The notes: generated by a model not told the origin, from the letters alone. DNA of 64,000 nt from Tillus elongatus (GCA_964006375.1 OZ023266.1:155999792-156063791); one strand, 5' to 3'; positions 22,083 through 33,564 are shown, counted from the first letter of the stretch. A program made the numbers and translations.

Positions 22083-24040
22083 GAGGGACTCCTGTATTAA
22101 TTGGATACAGTTTAGAGGAATGGCCATCCACAACAACAGAAATGATCCGGTTGTAGAGTATATTTGCTGTCCCGGTACAGAGTTTTGGTGGTAAGCCATA
22201 GGTCGGAAGTTTATTAAGCAGCGCTGCGTGCCAGAATTGGTCAAATGCTTTGGATATGTCTAGAGCGACAATCTGGGATTCACCGTGTAGCTCCATAGAC
22301 TTGCTCCAAGAATGGCTGACAAAGGAAAGGAGGCCGGCAGTTGATCTGCGCTGACGGAGTCCATACCACCTGTCGTGTATTAGACTGTGTTTTTCAAGAA
22401 ATTTTATTAATTGGGTGTTTATATACTTTTTCATTACTTTAGAGACGAGTGAAAGAAGAGAAATAGGCCTGTAGTTACTAGGAAGCACTTTGGATCCTCT
22501 GTTGGGGACAGGTTGTACTCGAGCAGTTTTCCAGTTACTAGGGAATATGCCTCTGTTTTAAGATGTCTGAAACAGACGAGTCAGGACAGGAGAAAGTTCT
22601 GGTGTGCATTTTTTGAGAAAAATTGCTGGGATCTCGCCAAGGCCAGAGGCTCTTCTGGTATTAAGGGAAGAGAGCATCTTTAATACCTTTTTAGTTTTGA
22701 AAATGATATCCGTCATTGTATGCGCATTATTGGGCACTCTTGCTGGTTGAACATTTGGAGGTGGGTTGAGTGTAGAATTGCCGGCGAACAACGAGGCAAA
22801 AAGTTCAGCCTTGCCCAGGGTGGTAGAAACAATTTCATCCACTGAAACAAGAGGTGGGAAAGTGCTCTTGTAGAAATTATTCCCAATAGATTTAGCAAAA
22901 GTCCAGAAGGGTTTGCTGCCGTTGGAGCTTGAGAGGGCTTTGTTTTTGATGTGGTTATTAAACGAGTTTTTTGCCTCAGAAAGAATGCGGACATAGCGGT
23001 TTCTTGCGTCGTTAAATGCCTGACGGTTTTCTTGACTGTGATTGTGTAGAAGCGTTTAGTGAGCTTTGACCTTTTCAAGTCTGGCCTTGTCACAGGATTT
23101 AGAGAACCAGGGCTTTTGAGTGGCCGAAGAGATTTTATGTGTACGTGGAATAAATAATGCGATGCCAGCTTGGATGAATTTGGTGACGTTTTGTAAGACA
23201 TCGGAGGGGGTCAGGATAAGAGAAGAGAAGAGATCCAAGGGATTTGAGCTGTGTGTTGGGATGCGAGGAAAGTGAGTAGGTTGCTGAACCATATTGGCTA
23301 GAGAATTGCTGACTGCGGAGGCCTCCGCTGCTCTTCCTTGTGGATCGGTTTTTGAAGATCCTAGCCATTCCTTATTATGGACATTGAAGTCACCAAGAAT
23401 AGTGACCTCGGAGCAAGGATATTCAGAAATCAGATGGTCGGTTTTTTCAGAAAGGTAGTCGAAGAGCTGGACAAAGTTGTTGTCAGAAGGTGACCGGTAA
23501 ATGCAACAGAGGAATTTAGTTGCGGCCCTGAGAGAGAGAGAGAGAGAGAGAGTTTTATCCAAAGTATGTCTTTTATTCCAGCTTCCAAATTGGAAGGGTC
23601 TGGTGCAGGGCAGATTGCTAAGGATGTATGCGCACATACCTCCATGCAGTCTTAAGGAAGTAGGGATCTCATACCCCGGGAAATTAAGGTGATTAGTGGT
23701 GAGAAAGAGGAGTTGGGGCCTATTAGCCTGGATGAAATGGTAGACGGAGTTCAGGTTAGAATTTAGCCACATATATTCGAGAAGGATATGTTAGATCTTG
23801 ATGCCGGCGCCCCCTGCACACTCCTCTCCCGGAAATCCGAATGGAGGGGTATTTTATCTCCGAAATCTTTTGTGCAAGTAGAAGCCATCATAATTTTTGT
23901 TTATAAGGGAAACCGACTCATACACCAGAACCGGAAACGTCCGTTGGGACGTCCCATTGATGTAAGGGGTGGTACCTCCTCGGGCGTGAGAAAAATCGTT
24001 AACTATCACGTAAAGGAAAAGTCCACTACCACATACTAGA
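22083..24040 (-). pseudogene. Jockey-type LINE copy, decayed
   Basis: A diverged copy of the elements at 47496-50803 and 57196-60508. Readable pieces: MWLNSNLNSVYHFIQANRPQ, ILGDFNVHNKEWLGSSKTDP (endonuclease), KKYINTQLIKFLEKHSLIHD, IVALDISKAFDQFWHAALLN and YPINTGVPQ (reverse transcriptase). Relative to the open copy it lacks roughly 200 bp between the endonuclease end and IQAGIALFIP. It has an expanded (GA)n run at about 23531-23552 and stops inside the reverse transcriptase before YADD, so its true 3' end is gone. It is unrelated to any function of the host gene whose intron it occupies. Confidence 0.88.
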
Positions 24041-24097
24041 TTAAGATAGTTAACGTTGGTGTACACAGAATTTTACGCACGATCCAAATATGTAAAA

Positions 24098-24290
24098 ATA
24101 TACAGGGTGTTCTATTTAAAATAACAAAGTTGATCGCTACTTCCGGTTAAGCTGGGTGATATCGACTCCAAATTATTTTATATGGAAAGAGTGATATGTC
24201 TTATATGTGAATGCGAATTTTCAATATTGAAATACGTTGATAACAAGAAAAAGTCTAACCAACGCATTTTATTGTATATTTGCAGAAATA
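24098..24290. mobile_element. Mariner-type terminal sequence or MITE fragment
   Basis: TACAGGGTGTTCTATTTAAA followed by ATAACAAAGTTGATCGCTAC. The same start and neighbourhood occur at 28925-29085 and, inverted, inside 41653-41911. A TACAGGGTGT tip is frequent in mariner-like elements. Confidence 0.55.
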
Positions 24291-24660
24291 TATTCGCAGC
24301 TACCATATAACGGTGAACACGTATTTTATGTACAATTCCCCGCATATAATCATTTCTTCATTATGCAACACAGAGAAAATTGAGAGCAATTTATATGAAT
24401 TCATTCAAATTTAAATTAGTTGCAAAACTAACAGAAATCCATCCGAATAAGCTTATAATATTTGCATATTTATTAACTTATTATAACTTTGGATATTCTA
24501 CTGACACACTGATATTAACTCACAATGTCATTTCTATAATTTGAATCCTAATATTGTGTTGAAATCGACAACATATAAACATTCCAATACAAAGTTTGTT
24601 GGTATTGAATGTGCATTAATAATAAGATTGAAAATAACAAATCATTTAATTCTATTATAA
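24291..24660. other. No recognised feature
   Basis: AT-rich sequence between two element fragments; nothing recognised. Confidence 0.5.
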
Positions 24661-25408
24661 CCGCAACCCTTGGTTGATTGTGCATACCCCTAGTCTTACT
24701 CCACCCATTCCAAAATCACTGTGCCTTGAACTAGTCTGCACAGCGATTGGTAGGGTGAAGTTTTATATTGCTCTGTCTCCGGTCTAGAGTGACCGTAGAT
24801 CAGTTGTCTTTTCCGGTCCAGAGCTATACACTCGCACAAGATGTGCTGGGCTGATTCCTCCCCCTCGCCGCAGAGTCTGCATGCGAGGTCCCCTTCGAAC
24901 CGCCCCATTTTATGTAGGTGTTTCTTGACGGCCATGTGTCCCGTCAAGAGACCTGTTGTGTTTCTGAGCTGTCCTCTGCTAATATTTAGCAGCTCCACAG
25001 CTCTCTTTGAAATGGGTCCGTCAATTATTGACTTCCCATGTCTGAGCCCTGGACAGTCCGCCCAGTACATCTTGTGTTGGTTTCTGACCCAGGACTTAAT
25101 GGCTCCCCTGGCAGTGCTCTTTGACACGCCCAGAGCCGGTTCTGGTCCCATAAATGGTTCTGCTGACCCTCTCTTCGCGAGACTGTCAGCTTCTTCATTG
25201 CCTTTGACCCCCGAGTGACCCGGCACCCAGATGAGGGTCACCTCATTCTGCCCAGCCAGGTCGCTCGTCTCGTCTCGGCACTCACTCACCAGCCAGGAAT
25301 TTACCCGTGGGCTACTTAGTGCCTTAAGGGCTGCCTGGCTGTCTGTGGCTATGAGGATCCGCTTGTTGGTGTAGCCCCTCCTCTTGTCAAGGCCGCGGAC
25401 GAGCCCTG
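24660..25408 (-). pseudogene. LINE ORF2 C-terminal fragment with RNase H domain
   Basis: The RNase H domain removes RNA from the RNA-DNA hybrid during reverse transcription. One frame runs from about 25405 to a stop at 24696: GYTNKRILIATDSQAALKAL (catalytic Asp), VTLIWVPGHSGVKGNEEADS (His and Asp of the active site), then a CCHC-type cluster, CRLCGEGEESAQHILCEC. RNase H is present in the I, R1 and LOA groups of LINEs and absent from Jockey, so this is a different family from the 47-60 kb copies. The reverse transcriptase part is missing (5' truncation). It is closely related to 45640-46990. Confidence 0.88.
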
Positions 25409-25477
25409 AGGGAACAAAAAAAAATTCTATTATATACGACGGCGTTCTGGAGTCGCATTAAAAAATTAGTTTCTAAT

Positions 25478-25671
25478 AATTCTGAGATCAAAAAGTCCGA
25501 ATTCTAAGGTAAAAAGTCAGAATTATGTGATAAAAACTCAGAATTCTGAGATAAGAAGTCAGAATTCTGAGATAAAAAGTCAGAATTCTGAGATAAGTCA
25601 TCAGAATTGTGACATAAAAAGTCGGAATTCTGACTTTTTAAACTCAGAATTCTGAGATAAAAAGTCAGAAT
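25478..25671 (+). repeat. 21-bp minisatellite
   Basis: About nine units of GAATTCTGAGATAAAAAGTCA with point changes. The unit near 25626 is partly flipped (GAATTCTGACTTTTTAAACTC). The array lies between two copies of TATACGAC(G/A)GCGT (25434 and 25686). Confidence 0.95.
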
Positions 25672-25911
25672 TATTCGAGAGTTTTATACGACAGCGTCCA
25701 CTTGCAAAACGTTTACCTATTGACTATTGATGTGTAATTAGGCGGGTAGCTCTGCCTGTGCCGGTTACAGTAAGTTGATGGTTTACAAACGAAAGGGAAA
25801 GAAAATTAGTCCATCCACTATTGTTCTCGTTGGATTAATAGAATAATGCATAGTGCATAGGTGCATATATTATGATTTTACTAATTGTATGACATTAACT
25901 TGACTAACGCT
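25672..25911. other. No recognised feature
   Basis: Possibly the decayed upstream part of the Tc1 remnant that starts to be readable at 25912. Confidence 0.4.
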
Positions 25912-26610
25912 TTTATCTTGGTCGATGATAATACTCGTCCTCATCGACCAGAAATTGTTACGCATATGCTTATGGTGAACAATATAGAGAGAATGGAATG
26001 GCCTGCCTAGTCACCTGATACGAATCCGATTGAGCATGTATGGAGTAGGCTCAAATTAAGATTAAGTGAGCGAGAGGGTTTTGTTCGTGACTATAATGTA
26101 TTACTGCTGTTTTTTTGTTTCTTTAAGGTCGGTCTATTTCCGCGACTACCGCCAATCACCGTCGCCAGGGAGCAGTTTTACCTCACTATCCTGAAAATTT
26201 TGTCGAACCCCTGTCTTTCTGTAGGGTTCTGTAGGAGGGTAGGAATTTTTACGTGCCCAACATCGCATGGGCACGGGATCGGCGGCTTTACGCTTCCTCC
26301 GAAGAGCGGAACGTGCAGACATTCAACTTGCTCAAATTCAATGCTACAACCTCGGTTGATGTTAATGTTACAGGATGTACCGAAAAAGTGGAAGGAGACC
26401 TCTGGGATCGAACCCAGTATCCTTCGGTTCAGAGGCACACGTCTTTACCACTGAACCACCGAGGCTCTGTATGTAATGTAATGTACTGGCTACTGCGTTT
26501 GGGCAAGTGTGGGCCTATTCCCCAAGATTTGATGAGAAGATTGGTGGATAGCATGCCCATACGAATGACAGATCTGATCAGGAATTGTGGTGGACCTACA
26601 AGATACAGAT
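25912..26610 (+). pseudogene. Tc1-type (DD34E) transposase C-terminus, split by a SINE
   Basis: The first part reads FILVDDNTRPHRPEIVTHML, RMEWPA-stop-SPDTNPIEHVW and SRLKLRLSEREG. The spacing from the Asp of DDNTRPH to the Glu of NPIEHVW is 34, the DD34E signature of Tc1. After the SINE (26109-26467) it resumes with IPQDLMRRLVDSMPIRM and LIRNCGGPTRY, the usual Tc1 ending. The N-terminal two thirds are missing. Confidence 0.85.
26109..26467 (-). mobile_element. tRNA-derived SINE, copy 2
   Basis: Same family as 14663-15022: B box GGTTCGATCCC (about 26405-26416), A box near 26445, and the terminal GACCTTAAAGAAAC with a T/A-rich tail at the left. It is inserted into the Tc1 remnant. Flanks share an imperfect TAATGTA...TACTG, a likely decayed target duplication. 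Confidence 0.88.
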
Positions 26611-26937
26611 TTTTACGTTCTTTCATAACTGTAGCGTTAGTTATTCATTCGTTTATCTATGTAATGTGTTGTGTCATGAGTATAATAAAAATTTCGCTAC
26701 TAATATGTTAGTTTTACTACTAAAAAACAAAATTAATAATATCATCCCAGAAGGCTGCGATATCAACAAAATCTGAGAAATGTCCCGAAGTATTTGAAAA
26801 TTTCTCAACTGAATACCAAAAATTCACCTAACTCAAATTGGTAAGTATTGTTATGCGCGTTTTGCGAGAAAGTTAGGAGGCAAATTTGCTGACAGCAACG
26901 TAGTCGAACGTGTGTTCTTCAGGATGAAATAACAAAA

Positions 26938-28043
26938 ACTCTAGACGTAGCAAGTGCGTTATGGAAGTGAATTTTCATAAAAATGCTTTTAATTACAAAT
27001 ATATCGCTCTAATGCGAGCAGGCATCAATTTGGTTACCGGTATAACCTATATAGTGGGAACAATGTATCATATTTTATCAAAATAATTATTTGAAAATGT
27101 ACAAAAATGTTCCGAAAATAAACTTTAAATGTTTCTGAGAAAACTGGTCTCCTAGCCAATGAACCTTAGGTTAATAGCAAATTGAGTTATTGAAATTTGA
27201 AACATTTAATGAAAATTCGCTACCAAAACGCCCTTGCCGCGTTTATACAAAAAATTTCCGATAATAAAGTAAAATATTGGTTTCCTAACCAACAAAACTT
27301 ACGTTAATACGTTAATAGCAAATTGAGTTATTGAAATTTGAAGGATTTAATGAAAATTCGATACCAAAACGCACTTACTGCGTCCAGACTTATTTCTTAC
27401 AAACATGCATCATATTTCGATAAAAAAAATGCTAAAATGCAGTAACGAATTTGTACTACGAAAATTAGCTAAAAATTATTGACCGTTAAACCATAAACTT
27501 CACTAAACCTACAGCGAAAGCATCAACTTAACTAAACCGACAGCCAAAGCATCAGAGAAAGGGTCTATTTGAAATGAATTTTCTGTAAATATTTTAGTAA
27601 AATGAAGGTCAATGACGGTTGAATCTGAAACTTAAGGGTTCGCAGAACACTCTTCTTGCAACATTTTCTTTTCACAATCCGTATTTGTTTTACGTTCTTT
27701 GCCTAAACATTGCCAATTTTGACGTTTTATATTGCGAGTTTGACGTTTTGAGGAAAACTCCAAAATTTGTTTCTTTAGCTGCCCGTAACTTTTTGTCCTT
27801 AAACTTAGAGACCTAAATTTTGGTACAAGATTCACTCTTTATAATACAAATACGCGTACCAAATTTGGTTGCCTTCACTTTGTTATTTCCGGAGATATAA
27901 ATTTTTTTAGAAAGAAAACACTAAATTTTCCGCGAATACCTGGTCCGATTTATCTGGCCAACGAACTTATCCAAGCCACTTGCAAAAGGAAGGTACTCAC
28001 CAAATTTGATCAAGATCGGTCCATTATTTTTTGAGTTATCGGT

Positions 28044-28140
<97 letters not shown>

Positions 28141-28186
28141 GGATCTCCCCGTTAGTGAATTTTTTTAAGAAAATTCACTAAAAAAG
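26938..28186 (-). mobile_element. Near-complete family H copy, minus orientation
   Basis: The hairpin end (CTAGACGTAGCAAGTGCGTT) is at 26941; internal blocks run in the reverse of 52588-53912; then comes the (TA)n tract, the short head ACGGATCTCCCCGTTAGTGA and the palindrome to 28186. It is about 1.25 kb long. Two extra degenerate hairpin blocks at 27228 and 27368 suggest internal duplication. Confidence 0.8.
28047..28137. repeat. (TA)n microsatellite
   Basis: Internal TA tract of the minus-oriented family H copy. Confidence 0.99.
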
Positions 28187-28189
28187 AAA

Positions 28190-28800
28190 TCTTGAATCAC
28201 CAACACTTATGGGCCAGCCTGTAATTGTAGAAATATTTTTTAAGATGCAGCTCAAGACACCCTATAATTAATGTACACAATTTTTTTTCGTATCGTGCAT
28301 AATAACGGACATATTGACCTTTAAAGATTTTATACGAAAATTCGACAAAAATGATATACCATTAAACGATAAACTCTATAGCCAACACTACTGCTAAAGG
28401 ATCAGAGAAAAGGTCTATTTGAAATGAATTTTCTGGGAATATTTTAGTAAAATGAAGAACAATGACGATTGAAACTAAGACTTCAGGGTTTGTAAAACAT
28501 TCTTTTTGAGACATTTTCTTTCCATAGATCATATTAGTTTCAGGTTCATTTCCTAAATATTACCAATTTTGACATTTAAAATCGCGACTTTGACGTTTTG
28601 AGGAAAACCCAAATTTATATTACTTTAAATGCCTGTAACTTTTTTTGTTCTTTAACCTACAGAGCTAACATATAAATTCTGAAACCGACCTCGGATTTGG
28701 GTTCTAGGTGGCCTAAATAGCGCTCATTTGAAGAAATTTTTTCAAAATTCAAAAGTCGAGATCTCCTCATTAGTGAATTTTTTTAAAGAAAAATCATTAA
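28190..28800 (-). mobile_element. Family H copy without a TA tract
   Basis: Tail variant matching 62240-62890 in reverse (ACCAACACTTATGGGCC; GGTCTATTTGAAATGAATTT) directly joined to a full head (GGATTTGGGTTCTAGGTGGC; AAAAGTCGAGATCTCCTCAT) and the palindrome at 28770-28800. The TA tract has been lost at the junction near 28665. Confidence 0.7.
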
Positions 28801-28924
28801 AAGAGCTGCGATAACAAATATTTTTCAAAAATCGCCAATCTTTCGAAAACTAATAACGCTAGGTGTAGAGAATACTACATACAATCTATCCCAAACTGGA
28901 TCTTCATTCTGAAAATACAAAATA

Positions 28925-29085
28925 TACAGAGTATTTTATTTAAAATAACGAAGTTAGTGGCGACTTTAGATATAACCGGAATTACTAGAGTAGTGCAACT
29001 ATTTTAATCCGAATGGGAATATCGTATAATGGCCGAATACAAATTTTCAGCTCTCGAATCGGATGAGAAGGTCATAAAATTGTCC
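28925..29085 (-). mobile_element. MITE-like fragment beside the MCORP exon
   Basis: TACAGAGTATTTTATTTAAA, then GGCGACTTTAGATATAACCG and TTTTCAGCTCTCGAATCGG. It matches 41690-41840 in inverse orientation. It ends about 45 bp from the splice donor at 29129. Confidence 0.6.
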
Positions 29086-29129
29086 GTTGATTTCTTCTGT
29101 GGGTACTAATAAAATTTAAAACTACTCAC

Positions 29130-30193
29130 TTTCTGATGACTGCAGTATCCTATGATCAAAGGGCAGATAAATTTGTCTATTCACTTCCAGCTGCTTAAGA
29201 GACTCAGGCATCTTAATAAGTGATTTAACGTTAGATAAACAAACACTACCACCAGCACTACCACAACTCATTGTGTCAAATTTTCTGATACCAAATCCTT
29301 TATTATCCACTTTGGGCGCTTCTTTTAGATTCACACTACTAACATTAGAATTCCTGTAATTTAAAATAGCCAAACCGTCAATGGCATTTCGATTACAATT
29401 AGAGTCCACCCTAATAAAGTAAGCACCATCTGGTTGGTTGGTTTTTAAAACAAAGTCAAATCTCTCTCCTTTAGCAAGTGTTACTGATCCGACTTCATAA
29501 GGACTGGTAGGATTTCCATCTAAAGCGATAACTTTCATTAAATGTTTATCAATTTTAAATGTAACAGGGCATCCAACATCGCCACCTGTATAAGCAACCC
29601 TAAACCTGTAACGCTTTCCTTTGTCCACTTGAAAAACTGACAAAGAAGATCCAGAATCAGACGGCGTTTTTCCATTTATCAGAATCGCTTTGGGTCGATC
29701 ATCTTCCCCATCCTCTAAATCTGAAGCCAAATCAGCTGACCATTCTGATAACAATATAACATGTTCTTTGGCGTCTGTGTCATATAACTTTCGATGAGGT
29801 TCTAATTTATCAGCTTGCCGCACGATTAAAGCTCCAAAGAATCCATCGGTTCTTTGAGAATCAGCGTATGCATGGTAATAATGAGTTCCTGGAGATGATG
29901 CGCGGAATTTGTATTGGAATGTTGTGTAACTTGTTATAGGACACTGTGTTATCATTGGGACACCATCCATGAAAGGGGCTTCGTGGTTCGGTTGGCCTCG
30001 CCAGTGGACTGTTATGCTGTGACCTGGGATTTTGTTTATGACATCTACTACTAATATGTCATTTTGGCACACCTGGATTGGAGGTCCAGGTAGTTGGCGG
30101 TTGGCTGTTATGATTCCTCTGGCGGAACCGTCGCCAATTGCGCAGTACTGGTTATCACAGTGGGTTAGGTTGTTTGGGCAATCCAAGCAGGAT
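29130..30193 (-). CDS. MCORP: MCORP main exon: cupredoxin domains 1 and 2
   Basis: This 1064-nt exon is open throughout, with an acceptor ATTTTCAG and a donor GAAA|GTGAGT. Its first base completes the codon left by exon 42970-43069. The peptide begins SCLDCPNNLTHCDNQYC, the Cys-rich start of insect laccases, then RGIITANRQLPGPPIQVCQN, VHWRGQPNHEAPFMDGVPM, GTHYYHAYADSQRTDGFFG and a second domain (VILLSEWSADL, INGKTPSDSG, KRYRFRVAYTGG, ALDGNPTSPYEVGSVTLAKG, ERFDFVLKTNQPDGAYFIRV). In laccases the copper ligands are HWHG and HSH; here they read HWRG and HAY. Loss of these ligands fits the multicopper oxidase-related protein, a secreted protein of unknown biochemistry. The orthology call is by motif only; a diverged laccase is the alternative. 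Confidence 0.9.
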
Positions 30194-32450
30194 CTGAAAA
30201 TGTATTCTTAGTTTAGAATTTCTTGATTAAAATATTCTTCACATAAAAAATAAGTATTGTGCAAAAGAGTTGATTACATTTAGAGTCAATCCGGAACGTT
30301 TATGGGAAAATAACGGAAAATTGCGTTTCTGCAATGCCAAAATTGGCACATACAATGTATTTGATACGTAATCATATTATTTTCAGCTCGTTCTCGGATA
30401 TTTTGTAAAACTAGCTAAATAATTTGGCAACGATAACATCTAAACATGTTGCTAGATTACAAAGAAGTCTAGCAATCAAAAGTGTTTAACTGTGTCTAAT
30501 TAAGTTTGAGCTGTGTTTTTTACAATAAATGTTAGTGGTTGGGTGTGTGCAATCTATAATTGTTCGGATTATAACTTGCTAAATCTATCAAAGATATTTC
30601 ATAGTTTTCAAAAGAATGGCGATACGTGAATATGATTTTTTGTGTTTCCTTTTGTTACCAGCCATTTTTTTTTACAAATTCGCCTAATAATCAATATTAA
30701 ACAATAACTATAACATGAATTGACGATAATTTTGTATTATAGGTGTAATAAAAGGGTACTGTTATCAAAAAGAACTAATTTGGATATAGAATTGAAGACA
30801 CAAAGTGCATTTTACATTTCAATGTCACTTCCAAAAGAATTAATTTGTTGAAGCAGAAGACACATTCAAAATCACTTTTATGCCAATATGTACAGTTTGC
30901 GGAAAATAATTTATTGTGTAATATTTACCACCAGGTACCTATTTATAGATAAACTTCGTAAACGGATGGTTGAAAGGCTTCAATCATAACTTGTCTTCCA
31001 GTGCATCAAAAAATATATATATATATGAAGGCAAAGAAAGTTTTGCAATAATAATAAATGATATAAGAAAACTGTTTTTCTATCTTCTTCTGTGTTCTTT
31101 TTTATTTCAGTATGGCATAAATTGTCACATTTTTTCACATTTAAAATTATTTTACGTGGTAAAGGCTTTTAATTATCTTCCCAAGACAAGTTTTTAAAGA
31201 GACAAGTAAAAATATCAGATTCAGCCCTATAATAGGTTTATTCACAGAAGTAAGAGTTAGTCTCACCTTTCATCTGCACAATTTCTTAATTATGTACTAA
31301 GTATATCAGTTACATATTTTAAAATATTAGATTAATAAGACAGTTTTCATCTAGAGATATAGCAAATTGAGTACTGTGCTACCATTTATACCCAGAACAA
31401 TTATTTATAGGTAAGTACAGATTGTAACTTAATATCCTCAGAAACAGCTTTCAGTATATTCCTATACCTACCCTTGAAATAGTAGTTTAACGACGGTCTC
31501 AAGGTAGTACATTAAATTATGATGAAATAAGATTATGAATAAGAGAAATTTGCAGAATTATCCATGCTGAATTCATTTAGGTTTAAAGCTGATTGTTGAT
31601 ACAAATTCTATTTATTAATTTACTATATATACTCAGAAATTTTTCACTGTTTTGTCATGTACAAGTTTTTATATTCATCTATAATAAACCAATTGTCTAA
31701 ATTGAGAATATGCAGGTAAATATACAATTCAAATTACCCTCCCAGTTCTCAGTACTTCACGCGAGGTGGCGCTAGTGTGCTTGTCACAAATATCACCAAT
31801 GCTAAAACATAGGAGTGTCCCGTATTGTCATTATATAGTATTTGATTTTATGTAAATGTATATTTTGACATCCACCAAAATGTCAACTTAACTTTATTGA
31901 CTAGATCGGCTACTAAAATTTTAACTTTAACAAATTTTATGTTTATTTCTCGGCCAATTTTGAGTCTTCGAGAAAGAAATAAAATATCGTATAAAATTAG
32001 AGAACTATTTATACAAAAGTTACTATTAGAGATTTTTTTTTGCAAGAACCTGACGGGTTCTTATTTATACTACCTCAGAACCTGTATTGATTTTCTTTCT
32101 TCTGAACAGCAGCGTCTTCCAGGAAAAAAATACGTTATTCTGACATAATATATGCATCATTCTTTTTAGGATTTTTTTAAAGAAAAACTGGCCACAGATT
32201 GTTCCTCAAAATATCCTAAAACCTGCCTGTGCCGATTGTTAATTTTCTAAGCTTCGAGAAAAAAAAACACATTTATTTAAAAAATTGGGAAATATTTTAT
32301 TCAGCAATCTACTAGTCATTTTTTAAACTGATAACATTTCACTTAAAATCACTATAAACCTGCCTGCACTAAATTTTATTTTTCTAAAATACAGTGTCTT
32401 CGCCGTTCGAAATAACGATTTTTACTTTTCTTGCAATGAATGAGTGAAGA
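30194..32450. other. MCORP intron without recognised elements
   Basis: This is the longest stretch in the window with no transposon I can name and no long TA tract (only five TA units near 31014). AT-rich, no open frame of note. It could hold intronic regulatory DNA, but nothing specific is visible. Confidence 0.5.
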
Positions 32451-32454
32451 TTCG

Positions 32455-32689
32455 AACCTTTGATAAACACTGATATGTATGATGAAGCTAAATTTATTAG
32501 CGAAACAATCTAAAACTGTATTTGGGCCAATTTGTTTCTCCAAATTGACCCAAATACAGTTTTAGATTGTTTCGCTAATAAATTAAGCTTCATCAGAGAA
32601 ATGAAAGAACTAAGCGAATAAAAAGTAGAAGTACTATTTATGTTAGTTGCTTAGCAGTTCACAACAAGAAAATCTCAAGTTACTCAAAA

Positions 32690-32692
<3 letters not shown>
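32455..32692. mobile_element. Penelope-like palindrome
   Basis: Inverted halves GCTAAATTTATTAGCGAAAC and GTTTCGCTAATAAATTAAGC meet around a small inner hairpin, CCAATTTGTTTCTCCAAATTG. On the minus strand at 32569-32596 lies CTGATGA, one base, a stem and GAAAC. The right part carries AATCTCAAGTTACTC, which also forms the end of the GIY-YIG reading frame at 33165. Confidence 0.65.

Positions 32693-32775
<83 letters not shown>
32693..32775. repeat. (TA)n microsatellite
   Basis: Sits at the tip between inverted AAGTTACTCAAAA and TTTTGAGTAACTT. Confidence 0.99.
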
Positions 32776-32780
<5 letters not shown>

Positions 32781-32835
32781 TTTTGAGTAACTTGAGATGT
32801 TATTGTTGTGAACTGCTGGGCAACTAACATAAATA

Positions 32836-32910
<75 letters not shown>

Positions 32911-33073
32911 GGTCAATTTGTTTCTCCAAATTGACCCAAATACAGTTTTAGATTGTTTCGCTAATAAATTAAGCTTCATCAGAGGAATGAAAGAACTAAG
33001 CGAATAAAAAGTAGAAGTACTATTTATGTTAGTTGCTTAGCAGTTCACAACAAGAAAATCTCAAGTTACTCAA

Positions 33074-33076
<3 letters not shown>
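32776..33076. mobile_element. Second and third Penelope-like arms around a (TA)n tract
   Basis: 32776-32836 and 32998-33060 are inverted copies (TTGAGTAACTTGAGAT; AACTAACATAAATAGTA). 32908-33076 repeats the arrangement of 32531-32692 almost exactly, including the hammerhead-like core at 32955-32982 on the minus strand. Confidence 0.65.
32837..32907. repeat. (TA)n microsatellite
   Basis: TA tract between two palindromic arms. Confidence 0.99.

Positions 33077-33160
<84 letters not shown>
33077..33160. repeat. (TA)n microsatellite
   Basis: TA tract next to the GIY-YIG fragment, again between inverted AAGTTACTC copies. Confidence 0.99.
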
Positions 33161-33164
<4 letters not shown>

Positions 33165-33440
33165 TTTTGAGTAACTTGAGATTTTCTTTATCTACATAAT
33201 AATTATTATCCCAAATATGCTGAGCAATACAAGACTTATCAATAGTGCCATATTTCAGTTGCGCTAGATTTTCTTTAAATTTAGTTCAAATAGTTCTCTT
33301 AGTTTGCCCAATATATTTTAGTTCACAATCCTTGCGAGCTGTTTCATACATTCCCGACTGTTATGTGGTTTTATCTTTATATTCTGGGTTACCTAGCCAA
33401 TTTTTCAATTTATTTTTTATAAAAAATGTTAGCTGTAAAT
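33161..33440 (-). pseudogene. Penelope-like element, GIY-YIG endonuclease fragment
   Basis: The minus strand reads GMYETARKDCELKYIGQTKR (the GIY and YIG halves of the nuclease core), then after one stop KFKENLAQLKYGTIDKSCIA, QHIWDNNYYVDKENLKLLKN. GIY-YIG nucleases at the C-terminus of a reverse transcriptase are typical of Penelope-like retroelements, where they cut the target. The S-IA-H motif after the core is also usual there. The reverse transcriptase is absent. The end of the frame is the same sequence used as an arm in the adjoining palindromes, which ties those to this element type. Confidence 0.8.
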
Positions 33441-33564
33441 GGGCTTTTTGTCTGGTTTCTCATTTTCTTTGTTTTATGTTTATTGACTAATTTTCCACTA
33501 AGCATACAAAGTTACTATTATACCGAGCTACATTTTTAATACATTCAAGCTCTCTGTTGTTCAT

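Noticed and set aside
25478..25671. Regularly spaced 21-bp repeats considered as a regulatory array
   Set aside because: No constant spacer or nearby gene; a simple minisatellite explains it.
30970..31197. 75-codon open frame in the MCORP intron
   Set aside because: AT-biased composition and no domain or splice context.
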